From the NCBI RefSeq assembly GCF_913773725.1, contig NZ_CAJYGK010000016.1:124001-188000 (forward strand): a DNA stretch of 64,000 nt, read 5' to 3'. This document shows, in pieces, positions 1-9,474 of this stretch. Origin of the DNA: an uncultured Aquabacterium sp. (lineage in GTDB: Bacteria > Pseudomonadota > Gammaproteobacteria > Burkholderiales > Burkholderiaceae_C). The stretch's first letter is position 1, and each line of letters opens with the position of its first letter. The notes under the pieces are model-generated. The model did no database searches and was not told where the DNA came from. It was given only the letters and a program-made list of their open reading frames with translations. Made by a program: the position numbers and the translations under genes.

Positions 1-59
1 TGCTTGAGCTCGCGCTGGGCGCCAATGCGCGGAAAGCCGAGGATATGGGTCTGGGTCAT
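1..59 (-). CDS. metE: MetE (cobalamin-independent methionine synthase), N-terminal fragment running off the window edge
   Basis: Reverse complement of 1-59 translates as MTQTHILGFPRIGAQRELK, the characteristic MetE N-terminus (LGFPRIGxxRELK). Confidence 0.9.
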   Translation of the reverse strand, partial: MTQTHILGFPRIGAQRELK

Positions 60-139
60 CGCAGGATTCAGGTTGGTCGATGGCCGGCAGTCTGGCCGGC
101 ACGAAACCATGAATCAAGCGATATGTTTTCAACGAGACA

Positions 140-152
140 TGAATGGAATTCA
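140..152. promoter_or_regulatory. MetR-box-like operator upstream of metE
   Basis: TGAATGGAATTCA is an exact match to the MetR consensus TGAA-N5-TTCA, about 80 bp upstream of the metE start. Confidence 0.65.
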
Positions 153-189
153 TCCATAAAGCGAGCGCTCGGGCCACCCCAATAAACAA

Positions 190-216
190 AAAGGGGGCCT
201 TCGGCAGGCCCCCTTT
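190..216 (-). terminator. Rho-independent terminator (minus strand)
   Basis: AAAGGGGGCC-TTCGGCA-GGCCCCCTTT, a 10-bp stem; read on the minus strand it is followed by TTTTTGTTTATT. Confidence 0.8.
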
Positions 217-252
217 GGAAGTGTCCATCGTGGCCCGGAATCGGGCCTGGCG

Positions 253-356
253 TCACCGCGCGCGCCGCGACGCCGCACTGCGGCCACGCCCAGCAGACCC
301 AGCGCCATCAGCCCCACCGAGGCCGGCTCGGGCACGGCCGTCACGCGCACCAGATC
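253..356 (-). other. PEP-CTERM sorting-signal segment in frame with, but separated by TAG from, CDS 357-929
   Basis: Same frame after TAG: DLVRVTAVPEPASVGLMALGLLGVAAVRRRGARG (VPEP, hydrophobic helix, Arg cluster). Confidence 0.8.
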
Positions 357-929
357 CTAGTAGCTGCTGTTGCTGAGCTTGTCCACCTTCACGAGCGACG
401 GGCCGGTCCAGTTGGCCGCGGCAGTGAGGTAGCTGTTGGCCAGGTTAGCGAGGCTCACACCGGCCGTCGTGGTGTCGTTCACGTAGAAGCTGCCCATGCC
501 GTAGCCCAGGCTCAGCTTGCTGTTCGACTCGTGCATGATCTCCCACACAGCGAGCTGCACAGCGGCGTACTCGGTGCTGGAGTCGACCTTGGTGGAGCCA
601 GTGAACGTGGCCACCGACGAGAACAGGCCCTCAAGCAGCTTCTGGTCGGCCAGACCGAAGGTTCCGACCGTGTAGGTCTGGAAGCTGCTGCTGGTGTACT
701 GGGTGATCTCGGCGCAGTACACCATGAAGCTCGCGCCCAGGTTGGTCGACACCTGGAAGGTGCCTGCGTCCACTTTCTCGGTGTTCCAGCCGTTCGTCAC
801 GGTGGTGACGGCATGCGTGCCGGTGCTGGTGTAGCCGTCCGTTTTCAGCGTGAGCGTGGTGCCGGTGGCGTGGGCGAGGCTGACGCCGGCCAGAAGGGCG
901 AGCGCTGCAGCGCGTTGCGCGTATGCCAT
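357..929 (-). CDS. Secreted PEP-CTERM-family protein body with thioester-domain-like Cys and Gln motifs; ends at an in-frame TAG before its sorting signal
   Basis: Signal peptide MAYAQRAAALALLAGVSLAHA; motifs VYCAEI and AVQLAVWEI; TAG at 359-357 directly before an in-frame PEP-CTERM segment. Confidence 0.7.
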   Translation of the reverse strand: MAYAQRAAALALLAGVSLAHATGTTLTLKTDGYTSTGTHAVTTVTNGWNTEKVDAGTFQVSTNLGASFMVYCAEITQYTSSSFQTYTVGTFGLADQKLLEGLFSSVATFTGSTKVDSSTEYAAVQLAVWEIMHESNSKLSLGYGMGSFYVNDTTTAGVSLANLANSYLTAAANWTGPSLVKVDKLSNSSY

Positions 930-1028
930 GTGAGTACTTCCCGAGATGACTGCCAATACCCCACAAATGTAAGGGGCAGAGCTGTCGGGGAACCATCCCT
1001 CAGGCCCGGGTGCGACCTAAACACAGGG

Positions 1029-2971
<1,943 letters not shown>

Positions 2972-2974
2972 GCC

Positions 2975-4234
2975 TCAGCGCGCAGCGGGCGACGGCGCAG
3001 CACCCGCGGGCTGCACGCGCGTCCGCACACGGGTGCCTGGCGCAAGGGTGGCATCCAGCAGGACCAGATCCCCCTCGTTCAGGCCGCTGCGCACCTCGGC
3101 GGCATCCAGCGTGCGCAGGCCCAGGGTGACCTCGCGCACGGCCGCACGGCCCGACTCGGCCACGAGCACCGTGGCTCGCTCACCCGATGAGCCGGCGGCC
3201 GGTTCGCGCAGGGCCTTCAACGGCACGGCGCGCGCCGATTTCCGGGTTCCGGTGCCCACCTCGATGGACAAGGTCATGTCTTCGCGCAAAAAGGAAGGGG
3301 CTTGCGACGGCACGACGAAGGTGACCTCGACCGCCCCGCTCTGCGCATCGACAGAAGGCGCCAGCCGGGCCAGCCGGGCTTCGAACGGGGCATCCGGATA
3401 GGCATCGGCCAGCACGCGCGCCACCTGGTCGGCCTGCAGTTGCCCCAGAAAACGCTCGTCGACCTGCGCCACCAGCTCCAGCGGCCCTTGCACCGCCAGC
3501 GTCAACAGCCCCTTGCCAGCCTGCACGATCTGACCGGGCTCGACCTGGCGCAGCAGCACGCGGCCCGGCCCGGGTGCGCGCACCACCAGCTGATCGAGCC
3601 GGGCCTGCGCCACCTGCAGCGCAGCCTGTGCCGTCGCCACCTGGGCCTGCGCAGCACTGCGCTCGGCGCCCCGGCCCTCGTTGGCCTGCACCTGGGCGCG
3701 GGCGGCGTCCCGTTGGGCCCGTGCGACCTCGGTGGCACGGCGGGCCTCGTCCAGCCGGGACTGGCTGAAGAACTGCTGCGCCACCAGCGCCTGTGTCCGC
3801 GCCAGGTCGCGTTCGGCCGCGCGCAAGGTGGCCTCGGCCTGGCCCAGCGCCGCCTCGGCGTTCGCCAGGGCCAGGGTCTGCTGGCTGCCCAGGCGGGCTT
3901 CGGCCTGCGTCAGGCTCGCGCGGGCCTGGGCCACGGCAGCACGCGCCTCGTCCGGTTCCAGCAGGATCAAGGGCTGCCCCGCGCGGACCGCATCGCCCTC
4001 GTCCACGCGCACTTCGGCAACCCGCCCCGTGAGGGTGACGCCCACCTCCACGCGCGCCGGGGTCTTGACCCGCCCGGTGAACTGCAGCGTGCGCACCAGG
4101 TCGCGCGCCTGCACGGGCACGGCGTCCACCGCCACCGGCCGCAGCTTCACCCAGCCCAGCCCACCCAGTGCGAGGGCCGCCAGCACGATCCACACGACAT
4201 GGCGCCGCCACGCAGGGCGTCGAACAACAGACAT
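2975..4234 (-). CDS. HlyD/MacA-like periplasmic adaptor subunit
   Basis: MSVVRRPAWRRHVVWIVLAALALGG N-terminal anchor, coiled coil, biotinyl-lipoyl-like region (VRVDEGDAVRAGQPLILLEPDEA). Confidence 0.88.
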   Translation of the reverse strand: MSVVRRPAWRRHVVWIVLAALALGGLGWVKLRPVAVDAVPVQARDLVRTLQFTGRVKTPARVEVGVTLTGRVAEVRVDEGDAVRAGQPLILLEPDEARAAVAQARASLTQAEARLGSQQTLALANAEAALGQAEATLRAAERDLARTQALVAQQFFSQSRLDEARRATEVARAQRDAARAQVQANEGRGAERSAAQAQVATAQAALQVAQARLDQLVVRAPGPGRVLLRQVEPGQIVQAGKGLLTLAVQGPLELVAQVDERFLGQLQADQVARVLADAYPDAPFEARLARLAPSVDAQSGAVEVTFVVPSQAPSFLREDMTLSIEVGTGTRKSARAVPLKALREPAAGSSGERATVLVAESGRAAVREVTLGLRTLDAAEVRSGLNEGDLVLLDATLAPGTRVRTRVQPAGAAPSPAAR

Positions 4235-4356
4235 GAATCCGACTCCGATCAAGACACCGCAGTGTGCCGCATCCTCGAGACCACACCGGCCGTCACCCAC
4301 CGGGCGAAACGACGACAATCCCGGGTTTCCCCGCAACCCCTGATTGTCCTTCGAAC

Positions 4357-5841
4357 ATGGTTTCTGAGCGCCTTGATGTGCTGATCGTGGGCGCCGGCCT
4401 GTCCGGCATCGGCGCTGCCGCCGAGATCCTGCGCGCACTGCCCACCACCCGGCTGGCCGTGCTCGAAGCGCGCGAGGCCCTGGGCGGCACCTGGGATGTG
4501 TTCCGCTACCCCGGCATGCGCTCGGACTCCGACATGCACACGCTGGGCTACCGCTTTCGCGCCTGGACAGGGTCGGGGCGCACCGCGTCGGGCGACGAGA
4601 TCCGGCGCTACCTGCAGGACACCGTGGCCGAGCACGACCTGACGCGTCACATCCATCTGCGGCACCGGGTGGTCGCCGCACACTGGCACACCGATGAGGC
4701 CTGCTGGCATGTCGAGGTCGAAGTGAGCGGTGGGGACGACGAACAGCCCCTGCGACGCACCGTCCGCACGCGCTTTCTGTACGCGTGCACGGGCTACTAC
4801 CGCATGGACCAGGGCCACCGACCTGCTTGGGAAGGCGAACACGCATTCACGGGCACCTGGGTGCACCCGCAACACTGGCCAGCCGCACTGGAAGTGAGCG
4901 GCCGGCGCGTGGTGGTGATCGGCTCCGGCGCGACGGCGGTGACGCTGGTGCCTGCCCTCGCGGCCCGGGGCGCCCGCGTGACGATGCTGCAACGCTCGCC
5001 CTCGTATGTGGACGTGCGCAGCCAGCAGGATCCCGTGGCCCGCGCGCTGCTGAACGGGCTGCCGCCCCGCATGGCCGGCACGCTGCTGCGGCATCTCCAT
5101 GCGGCGCGTCAGGTGCTGGTGCACCGGCTGTCGCGCCTCTGGCCCGAGACCGCCCGCCGGCATCTGCTGCGCGGCGTGTCGCGGGCGCTGGGCCCCCGGC
5201 AGGATCTGCTGCCGCACTTCACCCCGAGCTACCGCCCCTGGGATCAGCGCGTGTGTCTTGCCCCGGACGGCGACCTGTTCACGGCACTGCGCGAAGGCCG
5301 GGCCGAGGTGATCACCGACCGGATCGCCTGCGTGCGGCCCGACGGGCTGGAGCTGGCGTCGGGGCGCCACCTGCCCGCCGACATCCTCGTGACGGCCACC
5401 GGGCTGGATCTGCTGGCCCTGGGTGGCATGAGCCTGACGGTGGATGGCACGCCAGTGGTCTTGCGCCGCACCTTCAGCCACCGAGGCATGATGCTGGCCG
5501 GCGTGCCGAACTTCGCCTATGCCTTCGGCTACACGCATGCGTCGTGGACTCTGCGCGCAGAGCTGGCGACCGATCAGGTCGTGCGTGTGCTGCGCCACTT
5601 GACGCGCACCGGCCTGCGGCAATGCACGCCCCGCGCCCCGGCCGACCTGCGCACCGACCGCCGCCTGGACTTCACCCCCGGCTATGTGCTGCGCAACCTG
5701 CACTGCTTCCCGAAGGCCGGCGATCAGGGCCCGTGGCGCACACCGGACAACGCGCTGCTCGACCGCTGGCGCCTGCGGCTGGCGGGCGTAGACGACGGCG
5801 CCCTCGTGTTCGACAACCCTACGCCCCGCACGTCGCGCTGA
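4357..5841 (+). CDS. Flavin-containing monooxygenase, Baeyer-Villiger type
   Basis: GAGLSGIGAAAEI Rossmann motif and FTGTWVHPQHWP, matching the BVMO fingerprint FxGxxxHxxxWP. Confidence 0.88.
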   Translation: MVSERLDVLIVGAGLSGIGAAAEILRALPTTRLAVLEAREALGGTWDVFRYPGMRSDSDMHTLGYRFRAWTGSGRTASGDEIRRYLQDTVAEHDLTRHIHLRHRVVAAHWHTDEACWHVEVEVSGGDDEQPLRRTVRTRFLYACTGYYRMDQGHRPAWEGEHAFTGTWVHPQHWPAALEVSGRRVVVIGSGATAVTLVPALAARGARVTMLQRSPSYVDVRSQQDPVARALLNGLPPRMAGTLLRHLHAARQVLVHRLSRLWPETARRHLLRGVSRALGPRQDLLPHFTPSYRPWDQRVCLAPDGDLFTALREGRAEVITDRIACVRPDGLELASGRHLPADILVTATGLDLLALGGMSLTVDGTPVVLRRTFSHRGMMLAGVPNFAYAFGYTHASWTLRAELATDQVVRVLRHLTRTGLRQCTPRAPADLRTDRRLDFTPGYVLRNLHCFPKAGDQGPWRTPDNALLDRWRLRLAGVDDGALVFDNPTPRTSR

Positions 5842-5853
5842 GCGCCGGAGGCG

Positions 5854-6774
5854 TCAGCCTTCCAGCGCGGTCACGCGCGCGGCCAGCATCGCATTCTGGT
5901 TGCGCAGCGTGCGCACGGTGTCCACCAGCCGGGCAATGGTCTCGTCCGGGGTTTCGCCCGGGCGCGGGCCATCGTCGGCAGCATCGATGGCCTCCCACGA
6001 GGCAGCCTGCTCGGCAGGCGGTGCTGCACCATCGAGCATCTCGTTGACCTCGGCATGGCGGCCCTCGCGGGCCTGGCGCCGGGCCTCGCGCACCTGGCGC
6101 GCCGCCTGCTGCAGCTCCTTGCGCCCGCCCGCGGCCGCGGCCACCTGCTCCTCAATGGGCAGCGTGGCCACGGTGGCTGCGGCATTGATCGAAATCGTGC
6201 CCTGTTTGACCGCCTCGACCAGCTCGGGCGCAGCGTGCTTCTGAATCTTCTCGATCTGGGCCACCGTGGTCGGGCTGATGCGGGCGGCCCGCGCCAGGGC
6301 CTCGCGGCTGGCCAGCGCTTCGGCGGCCGCGCGCTCTTCTTCCGTCATGACCGCAGGTGCGGCCGAGGCCGCGCCATCCGTAGGCACGCCAGCCACATCG
6401 TCCGGCGATGCGGCCACCGCCTGGGCGGCAGGCTGCGCCGCGGCTTCAGCCCGTGCCTGCAGGATGGCCTTCTTGCGCAGCGCCAGCACACCGCGCTGGA
6501 AATCGGACACGCTGCGCCGCCCCAGATGCTGGTCGATCATCCACAGGTGCACGTCTTCCATCGACTTGAACCGCGGGTTCTGCACCGTCTGGAACGGGAT
6601 GCCGTGCTTCGTGCAGATGCCGTAGCGGTTGTGCCCATCGACCAGCACATTGCCCCACAGCACCAGTGCGTCGCGGCAGCCTTCGGCCAGGATGCTGCGC
6701 TCGAGCGCATCGTGCTCTTCAGGCGTCAGCGGGTCGATGTAGGCACGCAGTTCCTCTTTGACGATGATGTCCAT
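5854..6774 (-). CDS. ParB/Srx N-terminal-like domain protein (orphan, no ParA partner)
   Basis: EHDALERSILAEGCRDALVLWGNVLVDGHNRYGICTKHGIPF resembles ParB-type N-terminal domains; C-terminal coiled coil. Confidence 0.75.
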   Translation of the reverse strand: MDIIVKEELRAYIDPLTPEEHDALERSILAEGCRDALVLWGNVLVDGHNRYGICTKHGIPFQTVQNPRFKSMEDVHLWMIDQHLGRRSVSDFQRGVLALRKKAILQARAEAAAQPAAQAVAASPDDVAGVPTDGAASAAPAVMTEEERAAAEALASREALARAARISPTTVAQIEKIQKHAAPELVEAVKQGTISINAAATVATLPIEEQVAAAAGGRKELQQAARQVREARRQAREGRHAEVNEMLDGAAPPAEQAASWEAIDAADDGPRPGETPDETIARLVDTVRTLRNQNAMLAARVTALEG

Positions 6775-6831
6775 CTGGGGCTTCTTTCGGTCTGTCCCAC
6801 AAGGGGATCGGGGGGCGCTATTCTAGGCAGC

Positions 6832-7494
6832 ATGCTCGAGACGCTTGAACTGAACCCCGCCGACGCCCCGCGCGCCACGCTCATCATCCTGCACGGCCTG
6901 GGCGCCGATGGCAGCGACTTTCTGCAACTGTGCCGCGCGCTCGACCTGTCGGCCGTGGGGCCGGTGCGGTACGTCATGCCGAATGCGCCGGTGCGGCCCG
7001 TCACCATCAACAATGGACACGTGATGCCGGCCTGGTACGACATCATCGCCACGCCGGGCGGCGGTCGCATTGAAGACGAACCGGGACTGCGTGCGTCACA
7101 GACGCAGATTGCGGCGCTGATCGACCGCGAGGTGGCGCGCGGCGTGCCCGCCGAACGCATCGTGTTGATGGGCTTTTCGCAAGGCTGCGCGATGACCTTG
7201 TTGACGGGGCTGCGTTACCCGGCGCGACTGGCTGGGCTGGCTGCGCTGTCGGGCTACCTGCCGCTGCCTGACACGACCGAGGCCGAGCGGCACGCGGCCA
7301 ACCTGAGCACGCCCATCTTCCTGGCGCACGGCGATGACGACGACGTGGTGGTGCCGGCCCGCGGCGCGGCTGCGCGCGACCGGCTGCGTGCCTTGGGCCA
7401 CACAGTCGACTGGCACACCTACCCCATGGGACACAGCCTGTGCATGGAGGAGGTCGAGGACCTGAATGCGTGGTTGCTGAAGACACTGGCCTGA
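6832..7494 (+). CDS. Alpha/beta hydrolase, phospholipase/carboxylesterase family
   Basis: LHGLGADGSDF, GFSQGCAM nucleophile elbow, HGDDDDVV and late GHS histidine motif. Confidence 0.92.
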   Translation: MLETLELNPADAPRATLIILHGLGADGSDFLQLCRALDLSAVGPVRYVMPNAPVRPVTINNGHVMPAWYDIIATPGGGRIEDEPGLRASQTQIAALIDREVARGVPAERIVLMGFSQGCAMTLLTGLRYPARLAGLAALSGYLPLPDTTEAERHAANLSTPIFLAHGDDDDVVVPARGAAARDRLRALGHTVDWHTYPMGHSLCMEEVEDLNAWLLKTLA

Positions 7495-7548
7495 GCATCC
7501 GGGTATGAATCCTTCACATGAGAGGGGCGCCATGCGATCATTCGGCTC

Positions 7549-8460
7549 ATGCTCGACCTGCGCCACCTCCGCTCGCTTGCCGCCATTGCCGACACCGGCA
7601 AGCTGACCACCGCCGCCGAGCGCGTGCATCTGACCCAATCGGCGCTGTCGCACCAGATCCGCGCGCTGGAAGACCACCACGGCCTGACACTGTTCGAGCG
7701 TACGCGTGAAGGCCTGCGCTTCACACCTGCGGGCGAGCGGCTGCTGGCCCTGGCCCGCACGGTCCTGAACGAGGTGGATGCAGCCGAGCGCGACCTGCAG
7801 CGTCTGAAAGGCCAGACCGGGGGCGAACTGCGCATCGCGCTCGAATGCCACACCTGCTTCGACTGGCTGATGCCGGTGATGCACACCTTCCGCCAACGCT
7901 GGCCCGAGGTCGAAGTCGATCTGGTGGCGGGCTTTCACGCCGACCCGCTGGCCCTGCTCAAGGAGGGCAAGGCCGACCTGGTGATCGGCTCGAAGCCGCG
8001 TGCGATGCGGCCGTGGTCGGTGCAGCCGCTGTTCCGCTTCGAGATCCTGGCCGTGGTGGCCAACGACCACCCCCTGCGCCACAAGCGCAGCCTGAGCGCG
8101 CGCGATTTCGCCGACGAGACGCTGATCACCTACCCGGTGCCCGAGCAGCGCATCGACCTGATCCGCGAGGTGCTGCAGCCCGCTGGCGTGGCGCCGGACC
8201 GCCGCACGGCCGAGCTCACCGTGGCCATCGTGCAGCTGGTGGCCAGCCGCCGCGGCGTGGCCGCCCTGCCCAGCTGGGGTCTGCAGAGCTACCTGCAGCA
8301 TGACTATGTGCAGGCCGTGCGCATCGGCCCCAAAGGCCTGTGGAGCGAGCTGCACGCGGTGTGCCCGAAGGCGCTGGCCAATCGGCCTTACATGCAGGAC
8401 ATGGCGCAGATCATCCGCACTGAATGTGCGCAGCTGCCGGGCATCGAGTGGCTGGCGTAA
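7549..8460 (+). CDS. metR: LysR-family transcriptional regulator MetR
   Basis: N-terminal LysR HTH (LTTAAERVHLTQSALSHQIRALE) and the MetR-like ALECHTCFDWLMPVM segment. Confidence 0.85.
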   Translation: MLDLRHLRSLAAIADTGKLTTAAERVHLTQSALSHQIRALEDHHGLTLFERTREGLRFTPAGERLLALARTVLNEVDAAERDLQRLKGQTGGELRIALECHTCFDWLMPVMHTFRQRWPEVEVDLVAGFHADPLALLKEGKADLVIGSKPRAMRPWSVQPLFRFEILAVVANDHPLRHKRSLSARDFADETLITYPVPEQRIDLIREVLQPAGVAPDRRTAELTVAIVQLVASRRGVAALPSWGLQSYLQHDYVQAVRIGPKGLWSELHAVCPKALANRPYMQDMAQIIRTECAQLPGIEWLA

Positions 8461-8471
8461 ACCACGGCCAG

Positions 8472-9383
8472 TCAGGCCGGCTCGGTGTCGTCCTGAGCCT
8501 GCCGCGCTCGGCCCAGCATGAACTCGATGAACGTGGCCGCCGCCCGCGTGTGATGGCGGTTGGGCATGTAGAGCATCTGCATGCGCATGCCGAAGATGCG
8601 CAGCTTCCAGTCGTCGAGCACGGTGATCACATGGCCGCGCGTCACCTCGTCGTGCACGACGTAATCGGGCACGATGCCCACGCCCAGACCGGCCACGATG
8701 GCCTCACGCAGGAAGAGGAAGTTCTCTGACGTGAGCGTGGGCCGCAGCGGCACCTCGTGGCGCTCGCCATGCAGCGTGGCGGCCAGACGCAGCTCGCGCC
8801 CCACCACCGCCGACGTGATCACGGGGGCCTCGGCCAGGTCCGTGAGCGCATGCGGCACGCCGTGGGCCTCGGCATAGGCTGGCGTCATGCAGGCCACATA
8901 ACGCACCGGCCCCATGTCGCGGGCCACCAGGTTCTCGGGCGGGTCGCTGATCACGCGCACGGCAATGTCGACCTCGTCGCGCAGCAGGTCGACCACGCGG
9001 TTCTCGAACACCACATCGAGCACGACGCCCGGGTGGGCACGCTTGAAGTCGATCAGCCACGGTGACATCACCAGCTGCCCATAGCCGCTGGGCACACTGA
9101 GGCGCACGCGCCCTTGCAGATGCTGGCTCAGCGCGGCCACCGAATCCCGCGCGGCCGTCAGTTCGTCGCGGATGGCGCGGCCATGCTCGTACAGGCGCAG
9201 GCCGATCTCGGTGGGCTCGATGCGGCGGGTGGTGCGGCGCACCAGCTGCTGCCCCACCGACCGCTCGAACTGGTTGAGGTGGTAGCTGACGTTGGCCCGG
9301 CTCATCTTCAGCCGCCGGGCGGCCTCGCTGAGGTTGCCGGCATCGAGGATCTCGACCAGCAGGGTGAGGGCTTGCAGATCCAT
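8472..9383 (-). CDS. LysR-family transcriptional regulator divergent from the beta-oxidation operon
   Basis: LSEAARRLKMSRANVSYHLNQFERSVGQQLVRRTTRRIEPTEIG LysR HTH. Confidence 0.9.
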   Translation of the reverse strand: MDLQALTLLVEILDAGNLSEAARRLKMSRANVSYHLNQFERSVGQQLVRRTTRRIEPTEIGLRLYEHGRAIRDELTAARDSVAALSQHLQGRVRLSVPSGYGQLVMSPWLIDFKRAHPGVVLDVVFENRVVDLLRDEVDIAVRVISDPPENLVARDMGPVRYVACMTPAYAEAHGVPHALTDLAEAPVITSAVVGRELRLAATLHGERHEVPLRPTLTSENFLFLREAIVAGLGVGIVPDYVVHDEVTRGHVITVLDDWKLRIFGMRMQMLYMPNRHHTRAAATFIEFMLGRARQAQDDTEPA

Positions 9384-9412
9384 CGCAGCACGGGTCGATT
9401 GTCAAAAAGTGC

Positions 9413-9427
9413 TTGACAGTCTGTCAA
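9413..9427. promoter_or_regulatory. Perfect 15-bp palindrome, candidate LysR operator
   Basis: TTGACAGTCTGTCAA, flanked by direct TGTCAA copies at 9400-9405 and 9441-9446, in the divergent 9384-9474 intergenic region. Confidence 0.6.
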
Positions 9428-9474
9428 TGCCACCCCGGATTGTCAAGAACAGAGCCGGTGCCAAGAATGAGGCC

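Noticed and set aside
986-994. 9-mer CGGGGAACC shared with 40384-40392, upstream of two PEP-CTERM genes
   Set aside because: Different distances to the starts, absent from the third gene, and easily expected by chance in GC-rich DNA.
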